Below are positions 7,283-14,299 of a stretch of DNA of 23,962 nucleotides, in pieces. Origin of the DNA: a virus; IMG/VR virus record IMGVR_UViG_3300032116_001300, positions 1 through 23,962 of that record. The stretch is one strand, 5' to 3'. Within the stretch, counting starts at the first letter, position 1, and every line of letters begins with the position of its first letter. The notes beneath the pieces are model-generated. The model searched no databases and had not been told where the DNA came from. It saw only the letters and a program-made list of their open reading frames with translations. Position numbers and translations under genes: made by a program.

Positions 7283-8056
7283 TTATCTACCCACATAAAT
7301 TTGTGGTTGGGATTCCTGTCTGCGTTGTTCTTCTGTTTTTGGAATAAATTCGTTGCCGTACTGAGGGTACATTTCTTGTCGCATTTGTGCAACCCACATC
7401 ATGCTGAATCCAAAAACAAAAATTACAAATAAGATAGCAATGCCAATCATTGCCTGATGCATCATTTGTTTTTTCCTAACGGTGCGTCTACGGTTTTCAA
7501 TTTCTTCTCTTTGTATTTGTTTTGTGATAAGAATCTTTTGTTCTTTTCCCATCTGAACCATCATCTCTTCAACTTCAGTATACAATGCACCCAACTCAGG
7601 CGGACTTTGATATACCATCAATTCACGCAACTCAACAGCCATTTGTTCTAATTGTTTACGCATTAACACACGCTGTAACGCACGTTTACCTAAACTATCA
7701 TCACCCTCATAAATTTTAGTCCTTGCTTTTCGTTCTTCTTCTTCAAACACAGCAATACATTTATTTAAGTTATCGTAGTATGTGCCAAGATGATTACCAA
7801 TCTCTGTATAGATGCTAGTTGTATCACCATCACGCTTGTTTAATTCTATTACACGATTTTTCTCTTCTATGTACGCATTACGTTGTGTAGTTGTTGCTGG
7901 TTTATTCTTATGGTTATTTGCAAACTGTTCATCTAAATCTTTGAGTACGCCTCTGATATCTCCAGCGGCACCTTTAATATCTTTATAAAGTTTGCATCCA
8001 GCCTTGACTGCGGAGACTGCTCCGTTCGCTAATGCAAAGAGGGTGATTGGATCCAT
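7283..8056 (-). CDS. 'DPIT' phage membrane protein, long paralogue
   Basis: A 257-aa protein: MDPITLFALANGAVSAVKAG with KLYKDIKGAAGDI at the N-terminus, a long charged coiled-coil middle (about 45-195), one transmembrane segment (about 202-222, IGIAILFVIFVFGFSMMWVA) and a short polar tail. The N-terminus and the late membrane anchor match the 165-aa protein two genes upstream, so they are paralogues. The family is widespread in T4-like phages of aquatic bacteria but I know no function; inner-membrane scaffolding, lysis control or superinfection exclusion are guesses. The ribosome-binding site is weak, so translation may depend on the gene before. Confidence 0.75.
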   Translation of the reverse strand: MDPITLFALANGAVSAVKAGCKLYKDIKGAAGDIRGVLKDLDEQFANNHKNKPATTTQRNAYIEEKNRVIELNKRDGDTTSIYTEIGNHLGTYYDNLNKCIAVFEEEERKARTKIYEGDDSLGKRALQRVLMRKQLEQMAVELRELMVYQSPPELGALYTEVEEMMVQMGKEQKILITKQIQREEIENRRRTVRKKQMMHQAMIGIAILFVIFVFGFSMMWVAQMRQEMYPQYGNEFIPKTEEQRRQESQPQIYVGR

Positions 8057-8066
8057 TTTTCATGTG

Positions 8067-8219
8067 CTAAAAAGGTAGGTACTTATTAATCAATCCATTG
8101 ACAATTCTGTCTGATAGGTCATCAGGCAAGAATTTAAGGAAGCCTAATAAGTATAATGCTACTGAGCCATAACAAAATATCTTTAAGCAAAGATCAAATG
8201 TTTTTTGGTATTCGTTCAT
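8067..8219 (-). CDS. 50-aa membrane peptide between the DPIT paralogues
   Basis: ATG at 8219 overlaps the upstream stop as ATGA, a strong sign of a coupled real gene. The 50-aa product starts MNEYQKTFDLCLKIFCYGSV, has one transmembrane segment (about residues 8-28, ending LYLLGFLKFL) and a polar end (DDLSDRIVNGLINKYLPF). It fills the gap between the two paralogous membrane proteins exactly and may form a complex with them. Function unknown. Confidence 0.8.
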   Translation of the reverse strand: MNEYQKTFDLCLKIFCYGSVALYLLGFLKFLPDDLSDRIVNGLINKYLPF

Positions 8220-8713
8220 CTTCCACACCTAGCACTTGTTTGGCACCATTGTATCAGTTCATAACTACCGATAGCAAATATGAATATGACAAATGCAACT
8301 GCGCCGATAATCATCGCCCATTCATTTAACTCTTCTTCTTTTTGTTTACGCTTACGTTCTTGTGCGTTATGAAGTCTTAAATCATTAGCATCGTCTGCAT
8401 CCATTTCTGCTTGACGAGCCTTGATTTTATTCCATACGTCAATCTTGCCTGTCTGCATAAACAGCAATTTTAACTCTTCTTCGAATGCCCTAGCTTGTTC
8501 TAATGCCATTTCAATCTGAAGTGCGGTTCCCATGTTGGAACCCTTCTTTGTCTTTTTAGCTTCAATCAATGCTTTAGTAGCGGTACTCTTGGCATCGAAC
8601 ATCTTGCCGATCATTGGCGCAAGAGAACCTAGGTCATTTGCGACCTTAGCCGCTTTTTTAACCATCGAAATAGCAGACGTAATGCCTGCTAGTGCCGTGA
8701 TAGGATCGATCAT
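8216..8713 (-). CDS. 'DPIT' phage membrane protein, short paralogue
   Basis: A 165-aa protein: MIDPITALAGITSAISMVKKA then AKVANDLGSLAP, a Lys/Glu/Ala-rich coiled-coil middle (about 45-128), one transmembrane segment (about 131-150) and a Cys-containing tail (WCQTSARCGR). The N-terminal spacing 'DPIT-x-x-A-(7)-S-x-V-K' and the architecture match the 257-aa neighbour. The ribosome-binding site GGGAGT is 8-9 nt before ATG. Probably inserted in the inner membrane with a large cytoplasmic coiled coil. Function unknown. Confidence 0.75.
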   Translation of the reverse strand: MIDPITALAGITSAISMVKKAAKVANDLGSLAPMIGKMFDAKSTATKALIEAKKTKKGSNMGTALQIEMALEQARAFEEELKLLFMQTGKIDVWNKIKARQAEMDADDANDLRLHNAQERKRKQKEEELNEWAMIIGAVAFVIFIFAIGSYELIQWCQTSARCGR

Positions 8714-8718
8714 TTGTT

Positions 8719-8937
8719 TTACTCCCGTTTACAAATTTCTTTGTGTAATCTATTCGAACAGTCTTTTTTAACCCACTCTATGCAATATACTTTTCGTTCA
8801 AACACATCACCAGTCCATCCCCAACGGACACACTTCATCGTTTCGTTTTTGTTTGTCCTTTCAGCACTCGCATTTAGAATTATTAAACATATTATAAAGA
8901 CAATAATTTTTATAAAACTATTGGAAGCCAAAGCCAT
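8719..8937 (-). CDS. secreted Cys-rich small protein
   Basis: A 72-aa protein with a signal peptide (about residues 1-25, FIKIIVFIICLIILNASA, likely cleavage after ASA) and a mature part of about 47 residues with four cysteines (KCVRWGWTG, VYCIEW, KKDCS, KEICKRE), suited to two disulfides in the periplasm. CVRWGWTGDVF resembles a small unnamed family of T4-like phages. The start overlaps the DUF4337 gene by 28 nt. Function unknown; an envelope or lysis role is an inference from the export signal. Confidence 0.7.
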   Translation of the reverse strand: MALASNSFIKIIVFIICLIILNASAERTNKNETMKCVRWGWTGDVFERKVYCIEWVKKDCSNRLHKEICKRE

Positions 8938-9470
8938 AGACCTTGACTCATTAGTAAGGCGGCAAAAATTCCAACGCCAATACTAGCAAAATATAACGAC
9001 ATGCTAACTGCTAAAATGCTTGCCGTCAATAAAACAATTGCAATTTGAAATGCAGAACCAGCAAATGTCATCCAAGGACCAGACTTACGAATTTGGTCAC
9101 GTTCCGCTTCAAGTGCCTTTGCTTTAGCAAATAGTTCTTTCTTACCTTCACCTGTTGCAGGCTCAGATTCGTATCTATCAATCTTTGCAGTTAACTTGTC
9201 TGCTTTATCAAATTGTTTTCTATCGATAGCATCATCTCTAGCCATCTCAGCAAGAGTTTGTTTAACTGATTTTGCTTGATAGAATGCCCAAGTATTATTT
9301 GCACTAATTGTATTGTTCAATACTTTACTGCTGTTACCACTTGAAACATATGTATTGATTGCAAGCAAAGCGGCTAGAACAGTAATCAACCATCCCGCTT
9401 TGTCTTTGATATTTGCTTCACGCTCACTACGTGACAATGGTTTCTTTTCTGAAAATACTACTTCTGCCAT
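8910..9470 (-). CDS. DUF4337-family membrane protein
   Basis: A 186-aa protein with the DUF4337 hallmark NNTWAFYQAKSVKQT (about residues 57-71). One membrane segment lies near 26-43 (GWLITVLAALLAINTYV), a charged helical middle at about 72-128, and two C-terminal membrane segments at about 132-155 and 159-184. DUF4337 occurs in bacteria and phages and has no known function. First gene of the minus-strand operon; GGGAGG precedes ATG at 9470 and a late-type CATAAATA box lies 26 nt upstream, so it should be made late and well. Confidence 0.8.
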   Translation of the reverse strand: MAEVVFSEKKPLSRSEREANIKDKAGWLITVLAALLAINTYVSSGNSSKVLNNTISANNTWAFYQAKSVKQTLAEMARDDAIDRKQFDKADKLTAKIDRYESEPATGEGKKELFAKAKALEAERDQIRKSGPWMTFAGSAFQIAIVLLTASILAVSMSLYFASIGVGIFAALLMSQGLWLWLPIVL

Positions 9471-9495
9471 GACAACCTCCCTTTAAATGTCGATA

Positions 9496-9503
9496 TATTT
9501 ATG
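9496..9503 (-). promoter_or_regulatory. T4-type late promoter for the minus-strand operon
   Basis: On the minus strand this reads CATAAATA, 7 of 8 identical to the T4 late box TATAAATA. Predicted start near 9490, then the strong ribosome-binding site GGGAGG (9477-9482) and ATG 9470. It would drive all minus-strand genes down to 5812. Confidence 0.65.
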
Positions 9504-9538
9504 GTAAACCAAGTTTTCAGCAATTATCAGAGGGGGAT

Positions 9539-9560
9539 TTTGTTGTTTTCCTGCAACAAA
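9539..9560. repeat. inverted repeat TTTGTTG / CAACAAA, copy 1
   Basis: A 7-bp perfect inverted repeat: TTTGTTG at 9539-9545, loop TTTTCCTG, CAACAAA at 9554-9560. A near-identical copy (one loop change) lies at 14946-14967. Each copy lies 14 nt upstream of a sigma70 -35 box (TTGACT at 9574, TTGACG at 14982). Could be an operator, a weak hairpin, or the trace of a duplicated promoter region. Confidence 0.7.
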
Positions 9561-9573
9561 GCCGAAATAACCC

Positions 9574-9601
9574 TTGACTTGTTGTCCCACTATGGTATAC
9601 T
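9574..9601 (+). promoter_or_regulatory. sigma70-type promoter for the GIY-YIG gene
   Basis: TTGACT at 9574-9579 and TATACT at 9596-9601, 16-nt spacer. The expected start is near 9608, the A of the start codon, so the transcript may be leaderless. Confidence 0.8.
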
Positions 9602-9607
9602 AGTCAT

Positions 9608-9925
9608 ATGACATTGAGAAAGAAACGTTCCGACCGAAACCATGTGCTGTACAAAGTTACGTGCGTGGATACTGGCGATTCATATGTTGGCTTGACTGTT
9701 GCACAGGGTCAAGCCTATGTCCGTTCTGTTAAAGTTCGTTGGCAAAAACATGTGAGTCGTGCAAAGTGCGAAAACAAAAATTGGGCAATGTGTACTGCAT
9801 TGCGTGAGTTGGCTGGTGCCGCATGGCAATATGAAGTCCTTGAAGTGATTCGTGGACGTAAACCCGCACACCAGCGTGAACGAGAATTGATTGCCGAATT
9901 CGAACCATCGTTGAATACATTTTGA
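9608..9925 (+). CDS. GIY-YIG nuclease-superfamily protein
   Basis: A 105-aa protein with the GIY-YIG fold: HVLYKVTC (residues 12-19, the GIY strand), DSYVGLT (24-30, the YIG strand), a basic helix with Arg44 in KVRWQKHVSRA, and the C-terminal ERELIAEFEPSLNTF carrying the metal-binding Glu. A single small domain with no DNA-binding extension, so a stand-alone nuclease (repair, host-DNA attack or homing remnant) is possible; specificity unknown. No ribosome-binding site precedes ATG 9608 and the promoter places transcription start at about the same base. A GTG at 9644 (codon 13) is the only plausible internal start and would shorten the fold. Its stop overlaps the next promoter. Confidence 0.75.
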   Translation: MTLRKKRSDRNHVLYKVTCVDTGDSYVGLTVAQGQAYVRSVKVRWQKHVSRAKCENKNWAMCTALRELAGAAWQYEVLEVIRGRKPAHQRERELIAEFEPSLNTF

Positions 9926-9950
9926 CATGCCATGATTGTTATGTTATACT
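9922..9950 (+). promoter_or_regulatory. sigma70-type promoter for the exported-protein operon
   Basis: TTGACA at 9922-9927 and TATACT at 9945-9950, 17-nt spacer, overlapping the stop codon of the GIY-YIG gene. Start near 9957; AGGAG ribosome-binding site at about 9966 before ATG 9976. Confidence 0.85.
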
Positions 9951-9975
9951 GTATAAACATTGAATAGGAGTTTTT

Positions 9976-10197
9976 ATGAAAATTGGTCCGTTTACATTTG
10001 CGCCTGAAAAAGCAACGGCCGGCGTCATTCTTGGTGCGTTGATTGCTTGGGTGTCACTGTACATTCTAGGTTCATACATTACATTGTCTGCTGTCAATAC
10101 TTTGTTTGCCGTTAACATTCCTGTGACATGGGAAACTGTAATGTCGGTGTTTTGGTTGACTGCAATAATTAATGCTATCATTGGGAGTTCAAAATGA
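9976..10197 (+). CDS. small two-helix membrane protein
   Basis: A 73-aa protein with two predicted transmembrane helices (about residues 13-38 and 48-69). Starts MKIGPFTFAPEKATAGVILG. Strong promoter and AGGAG ribosome-binding site; ends with an ATGA overlap with the first YcfJ-like gene, implying a shared role in the envelope. No family recognised. Confidence 0.75.
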   Translation: MKIGPFTFAPEKATAGVILGALIAWVSLYILGSYITLSAVNTLFAVNIPVTWETVMSVFWLTAIINAIIGSSK

Positions 10198-10628
10198 AAT
10201 TCTTGACCACTGCACTAGTTGGAATTATGATTTCAACATCCGCAGTTTCTGGTATGCTTCAAGGTAATTCTAGCAATTATCGAAGTAGCCTTGAGGGTGA
10301 CAGTTTAGTTAAGTTCGAATTGGCAAGAGTTGTTCGCATTCAACCGATTCAAGAATCCAGAACGTATAACGTGACTAGAACATCATGCACAATGGTAGAA
10401 GACTTGTCTGGCGCATCGGCACAAACTGCTGGCACACCTACGGGCAAACCTCCAAGCAACATGATTCAAAGATGCATTCCCTATGCTGATAGAGAATACA
10501 AACAATTCATTATTGGATATGATGTAACGTTTGAATACTACGGACAAATCAGAACCGTTCGTATGAATCACGATCCAGGTACCGCAGTACGTGTAAAATC
10601 AGTAACTAGCATATATGTGATGGAATGA
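10194..10628 (+). CDS. exported YcfJ-like protein 1
   Basis: A 144-aa protein with a signal peptide (about residues 1-19, KFLTTALVGIMISTSAVSG). The mature part has ARVVRIQPIQESRTYNVTR, two cysteines (TSCTM, QRCIPY) and an IIGYDVTFEYYGQIRTVRMN block followed by HDPGTAVRVK. That order (short strand with paired Pro/Val, two Cys, 'GYxVTYxYxG-x-x-x-x-x-x-M-x-x-DPG-x-x-h-x-V') matches the C-terminal part of YcfJ/17-kDa-antigen-like periplasmic proteins, here without the glycine-zipper membrane segment. It is the first of two tandem paralogues and overlaps both neighbours as ATGA. Probably periplasmic; function unknown, perhaps envelope remodelling or blocking of a receptor. Confidence 0.7.
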   Translation: MKFLTTALVGIMISTSAVSGMLQGNSSNYRSSLEGDSLVKFELARVVRIQPIQESRTYNVTRTSCTMVEDLSGASAQTAGTPTGKPPSNMIQRCIPYADREYKQFIIGYDVTFEYYGQIRTVRMNHDPGTAVRVKSVTSIYVME

Positions 10629-11032
10629 AAAACTTGTCTACGCTACATAGTATTGTAGCACTTTTAATTATGTGTAATTTTGCACATGCCGAGGTTACCC
10701 TTGTTGAAGATAATTCTTCAACGAATAAAGTATACATGGCAAAAGTAATAAGCAAGAAACCTATCATAGAAAAGGTACCGTACATGGCAACAAAAAATTA
10801 TTGTGAAAAACATTATGGAACAGTTCACTATTCAGGTGCGTCTGTCGGAACACCTGTTATATTAGCAACAACACCATTAAACCAAAAACCAATATGCAAT
10901 TTAGTAACCCACGAAGAATTCTATAATGTCGTAAAGGGTTATCAAGTTACGTATGATTTCAAGGGTACACTCAAAACTGCAATATTAAATAATGAACCCA
11001 GTGACTATGTGCAGGTGTACAATGTGCCTTAA
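10625..11032 (+). CDS. exported YcfJ-like protein 2 (paralogue)
   Basis: A 135-aa protein with a signal peptide (about residues 1-22, IVALLIMCNFAHA) and a mature part matching protein 1 block for block: AKVISKKPIIEKVPYMATKN, Cys in NYCEKH, Cys in PICNLV, VVKGYQVTYDFKGTLKTAIL, then NEPSDYVQVYNV. It is more diverged than protein 1 and lacks the DPG motif (EPS instead), so the two have probably split roles after duplication. ATGA overlap with the gene before, TAATG junction with the glutaredoxin-like gene after. Confidence 0.7.
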   Translation: MKNLSTLHSIVALLIMCNFAHAEVTLVEDNSSTNKVYMAKVISKKPIIEKVPYMATKNYCEKHYGTVHYSGASVGTPVILATTPLNQKPICNLVTHEEFYNVVKGYQVTYDFKGTLKTAILNNEPSDYVQVYNVP

Positions 11033-11274
11033 TGTATTATGTCTATGGTGCGATTGGAAGCAAAGCAACCGAAAAAACAGAATTGCTCCTTAACATATGC
11101 AAAAGAAGATACAAACTTTTCATACTTGGCGAAGATTATACAGTAGCCCAATTACAGAAATTGATTCCTAACACAAACTTTGTTCCACACATATACCATG
11201 AATTCAAATACGTTGGTGGTATCAATGAATTGCATGATTATCTTTATGATGAATTAAGAACACAGAATGATTGA
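11032..11274 (+). CDS. glutaredoxin-fold protein lacking the CxxC motif
   Basis: An 80-aa protein with the phage glutaredoxin layout: strand MYYVYGAIG, helix, strand YKLFILGEDYT, the cis-Pro loop FVPHIYHEF (about 50-58), and the GGINELHDYL helix. The active-site CxxC expected at about residues 9-13 is replaced by GSKATEK; the only Cys (about residue 23) is in the first helix. It therefore should not act as a dithiol reductase; a binding or structural role is more likely. It starts in a TAATG junction, so translation is coupled to the exported proteins. Confidence 0.7.
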   Translation: MYYVYGAIGSKATEKTELLLNICKRRYKLFILGEDYTVAQLQKLIPNTNFVPHIYHEFKYVGGINELHDYLYDELRTQND

Positions 11275-11275
11275 C

Positions 11276-11304
11276 TTGACAACCGAACGGATTGTAGGTA
11301 TACT
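11276..11304 (+). promoter_or_regulatory. sigma70-type promoter for the SH3-fold protein operon
   Basis: TTGACA at 11276-11281 and TATACT at 11299-11304, 17-nt spacer. Start near 11311; a GGAG ribosome-binding site follows and selects ATG 11344. Confidence 0.85.
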
Positions 11305-11343
11305 AGAGACATGAAAGATATTTTTAACATGGAGAACTTTGAT

Positions 11344-11643
11344 ATGACAACTTTTAACTATGCAACAAGTGACGCAAAAGAGCAAAAAGTATTTCGTGAT
11401 TGGCTTGTTAGCCACCTCAAATATGGTCCTGTGACTGTTGACTTTCTTAAGAAAGACGGCACAATGCGTACCATGAAATGCACATTGCAAGAGAGCGCAA
11501 TCCCAACATACGAAAAGAAAACCGAACGTGTTCGTACAACGGCAACTGATGAGGCAATCTCTGTAGTCGACTTAGAGAAAAACGAATGGCGTTCTTTCCG
11601 TTACGATTCTGTTAAGTCTGTATCATTTACATTAGGTGAATAA
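11344..11643 (+). CDS. phage SH3 beta-barrel fold protein
   Basis: A 99-aa protein of the small SH3-barrel family frequent in T4-like phages (DUF2693-like): VTVDFLKKDGTMRTMKCTL, then a Lys/Arg linker, AISVVDLEKNEWRSFRYDSV and KSVSF. Role unknown; the fold is used for nucleic-acid or protein binding. Start: the frame is open from ATG 11311, but 11311 coincides with the predicted transcription start, while GGAGAAC stands 9 nt before ATG 11344. Only the second start would have a ribosome-binding site. Confidence 0.75.
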   Translation: MTTFNYATSDAKEQKVFRDWLVSHLKYGPVTVDFLKKDGTMRTMKCTLQESAIPTYEKKTERVRTTATDEAISVVDLEKNEWRSFRYDSVKSVSFTLGE

Positions 11644-11646
11644 ACT

Positions 11647-12771
11647 ATGAAATTTTCCAAGATCAATCCTGGCGCTGACGCACAAGCCTTTGGCACAGAA
11701 CCTTCTTGGACCAATCAAGAGGAAATCAACAATCTTAAGATTGCTGAGATTCGTGCATTGAATTGGTATAACTATTTTTGTGACAGCAAGCAAGCAAAAA
11801 CGTTTGTTGTCGAATACATGGCTAGCATTGGTCGACCGAAGGAAGAAATTTCTTTAGTGTCATCAAGTGACGCATCTATTCCAGTACAACTTGGTTGGGT
11901 AGCACGTATGATGTGTATGGGCTACGAACCATCTGACACATTCAAAAACTTTTTTGTCAAAGAGTTTAAGACTGTCATTGAGACTGCAAAGAAAACTAAA
12001 AAAACAAAAGCGCCCGTTGTCGCAACAACAACTGCACCAGTCGTATCTATTCAAGATCGAATTCGTGAAAAGGCTTCGGATGAAGTCGGTGAGATTGAAG
12101 GACTTGTTGATGAGTTCATTGCCGGCGGATGTAAGTTCGCACCAGATATGGAATCGTATCTAAAGGGTAAAGAATTATCTGCCGTTGTGCAAAAGAAAAT
12201 GTGTGAAGTGTTCATCAAGCGTTCTAAAGAATTTGAAGATGCGATGAATACCTCCGATGCTGATATTAAAGAAGGGTATTCTAATTTCAGTAAAGTTCAA
12301 TTACGCAAGATCAAAGAATTTTATGATGCGATTGTTACAGAAACAAATCGTGGTGCAGAAAAGAAACCCACACGTAAAACACGTAAAGTAAAAGAGAAAC
12401 CTGCAAGTGTGATTGCCGCTAAAGTGCAATACATGAAAGATTTTGCTGAGTTGAATTTGAAGAGTGTTCTACCAGAAAAGATTGTTGGTGCGAATCAGGT
12501 GTGGTTGTACAATACCAAAACTAAATTGCTTGGCATGTACAATGCTGACAATGCAAAAGGCCTGACAATCAAAGGTACGACAATTCAAAACTTTAATACA
12601 GAAACGTCCATTGGCAAACGTTTGCGTAAGCCCGAAGTGACTGTTAAGCAAGTACTTGATGGTGGTAAGATTGTGTTGAAAAAACTGTTAGATGGATTGA
12701 CTACCAAGCCCTCCGAATTGACAGGACGCATTAACTCTGATACAATTGTTGTTAGAGTAATAACTGGATAA
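11647..12771 (+). CDS. conserved T4-like phage protein of unknown function (374 aa)
   Basis: A 374-aa soluble protein in three parts: an N-terminal helical domain (about 1-113) with SWTNQEEINNLKIAEIRALN and NWYNYF, a Lys/Thr/Ala-rich linker (about 114-135), a helical middle (about 136-235) with EGLVDEFIAGGCKF, a second basic linker (KKPTRKTRKVKEKP), and a beta-rich C-terminal domain (about 255-374) with NQVWLYNTKTKLLGMYNAD and GTTIQNFNTETS. I associate this layout with a conserved hypothetical of T4-like cyanophages, often near replication genes. The basic linkers suggest nucleic-acid contact. It follows the SH3-fold gene by 3 nt and precedes RNase H by 6 nt, so one operon is likely. Confidence 0.7.
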   Translation: MKFSKINPGADAQAFGTEPSWTNQEEINNLKIAEIRALNWYNYFCDSKQAKTFVVEYMASIGRPKEEISLVSSSDASIPVQLGWVARMMCMGYEPSDTFKNFFVKEFKTVIETAKKTKKTKAPVVATTTAPVVSIQDRIREKASDEVGEIEGLVDEFIAGGCKFAPDMESYLKGKELSAVVQKKMCEVFIKRSKEFEDAMNTSDADIKEGYSNFSKVQLRKIKEFYDAIVTETNRGAEKKPTRKTRKVKEKPASVIAAKVQYMKDFAELNLKSVLPEKIVGANQVWLYNTKTKLLGMYNADNAKGLTIKGTTIQNFNTETSIGKRLRKPEVTVKQVLDGGKIVLKKLLDGLTTKPSELTGRINSDTIVVRVITG

Positions 12772-12777
12772 CTTAAA

Positions 12778-13644
12778 ATGATTTTAATCGACTTGAATCA
12801 GGTAATGATTTCAAACCTGATGATGCAAGTGAATTCAAATGCATCAAATCCTATTGATGAGAACATGGTTCGCCACATGGTGCTGAATAGCATTCGAATG
12901 TACAATGTTAAATTCAAAGATGAGTATGGCGACATTGTTATCTGTTGCGATGATAAGAAGTACTGGCGCAGAGACTACTTTCCATATTACAAAGCTGGTC
13001 GTAAGAAAGACAGAGAGGCATCTCCGTTTGACTGGAATATGATTTTCGAAACGCTAAACAAAGTGCGTGACGAAATCAAAGAATACTTTCCGTACAAAGT
13101 GATTCAAGTTGAGAAGACTGAAGCCGATGATGTTATCGCAACATTGGCACACAAGTTCGGTGTTCCTCTTAAGAATAGCACTACTGAAAAGATTCTGATT
13201 CTATCCAGCGATAAAGACTTTATGCAATTGCAGAAGTTCGCAAACGTAGAACAGTATAGCCCAATGGGTAAGAAGTTCTTGCGTACCAATACGCCAGAAG
13301 CATTCTTAAAGGAACACATTATCAGAGGTGACAGAAGCGATGGTATTCCTAACTTCATGTCTTCTGATGACACATTCGTAACAGAAGCCCGTCAAAAACC
13401 TGTAACTGAGAAAAAGCTAAATAAGTGGTTAGAAGAAGAACCTGAGTCTTTTTGCGATGAAGTGATGCTGAGAAATTACAAGCGAAATGAATTGCTGATT
13501 GACCTGTCTAAGATTCCAACTGAGTATCAAGAGAAGATTCTTGAGACTTATGAAAATACCCCTAAACGTGGTAGGGAAAAACTACTTAACTATTTTATCC
13601 AAAACCGCATGAAGCAGTTGTTGGAACATATACAGGAATTTTAA
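12778..13644 (+). CDS. rnh: T4-like RNase H (5'-3' exonuclease, primer removal)
   Basis: A 288-aa flap-endonuclease-family enzyme that removes RNA primers and adjacent DNA from lagging-strand fragments. Acidic metal ligands stand in order: ILIDLNQV (Asp5), CCDDKKYWRRDYFPYYKAGRK (Asp58/Asp59 and the basic clamp), EADDVIA (about 115-121), SSDKDF (about 144-149) and GDRSDGIPN (about 184-192), followed by a helical C-terminus. Length is close to the 305 aa of T4 Rnh. No ribosome-binding site stands out before ATG 12778, so translation may be coupled to the gene before. Confidence 0.9.
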   Translation: MILIDLNQVMISNLMMQVNSNASNPIDENMVRHMVLNSIRMYNVKFKDEYGDIVICCDDKKYWRRDYFPYYKAGRKKDREASPFDWNMIFETLNKVRDEIKEYFPYKVIQVEKTEADDVIATLAHKFGVPLKNSTTEKILILSSDKDFMQLQKFANVEQYSPMGKKFLRTNTPEAFLKEHIIRGDRSDGIPNFMSSDDTFVTEARQKPVTEKKLNKWLEEEPESFCDEVMLRNYKRNELLIDLSKIPTEYQEKILETYENTPKRGREKLLNYFIQNRMKQLLEHIQEF

Positions 13645-13645
13645 A

Positions 13646-14089
13646 ATGGCTATTGATATTAGTAAAATGACTTTACCAGAGTTGCTCCAGCATGTCGCAG
13701 AATTACCAGCGGCTAAAAGAGCAAGTTCATTGAAGCAGATTGCAAACTTGACACCAGAATTGAAAACGGTTTTGCGATATACATTTCATAAGAATGTTAT
13801 ATTTGAATTGCCCGCAGGCGCTCCACCATATAGACCTATGGAAACTCCAGACAATTGGGGACACAATCGTCTACCAAAAGAATTGAGAAAGTTTGAATAT
13901 TTTCTAAAGGGTAGTGCTATAAACCCTATCAAGCGTGAATCAATTTTTATTGAGGTTCTTGAAACAGTTTCTCCAGAAGAGGCTAAACTTGTTTTGATGA
14001 TGAAGGATAAAAAACTTACGTACAAAGGCATCACTAGAAAACTTATTGAAGAAGCGTTGCCCGAAATCTTGCAGGGAGAATCAGAGTAA
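13646..14089 (+). CDS. DUF6433-like T4-like phage protein
   Basis: A 147-aa, mostly helical protein: LPELLQHVAELPAAKRASSL, TVLRYTFHKNVIFELPAGAPPY, and LVLMMKDKKLTYKGITRKLI near the end. These three blocks match the family I know as DUF6433, conserved beside RNase H and replication genes in T4-like phages; function unknown. One nt after RNase H, so cotranscribed. Confidence 0.75.
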   Translation: MAIDISKMTLPELLQHVAELPAAKRASSLKQIANLTPELKTVLRYTFHKNVIFELPAGAPPYRPMETPDNWGHNRLPKELRKFEYFLKGSAINPIKRESIFIEVLETVSPEEAKLVLMMKDKKLTYKGITRKLIEEALPEILQGESE

Positions 14090-14093
14090 CAAA

Positions 14094-14282
14094 ATGGCAA
14101 AAACAAAAAAGTATTCCAGTTTCCGTGACTTCTATGATGACGAAGGTCGCAAAGGGAAACCGAAGTTGGACGAATCTAAAAAGCAAAAAGATAAGTTCAA
14201 GCACCAGACTAAGTTTATTGATCCTAAGAATCTCAAAGAAGATGATTGGGACGAGTTTGAAGAATTTGACGAAGTGAAATAA
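14094..14282 (+). CDS. small highly charged protein (62 aa)
   Basis: A 62-aa protein with a basic N-terminal two thirds (MAKTKKYSSFRDFYDDEGRK, then KKQKDKFKHQTKF) and an acidic end (EDDWDEFEEFDEV). Similar charged small proteins follow DUF6433 in cyanophage-like genomes. The frame is also open upstream from TTG 14046, inside the DUF6433 gene, but ATG 14094 starts the typical MAKTKK sequence. The acidic tail could contact the replication or transcription machinery; that is inference. Confidence 0.65.
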   Translation: MAKTKKYSSFRDFYDDEGRKGKPKLDESKKQKDKFKHQTKFIDPKNLKEDDWDEFEEFDEVK

Positions 14283-14299
14283 TTTATTGAGAGTATATT

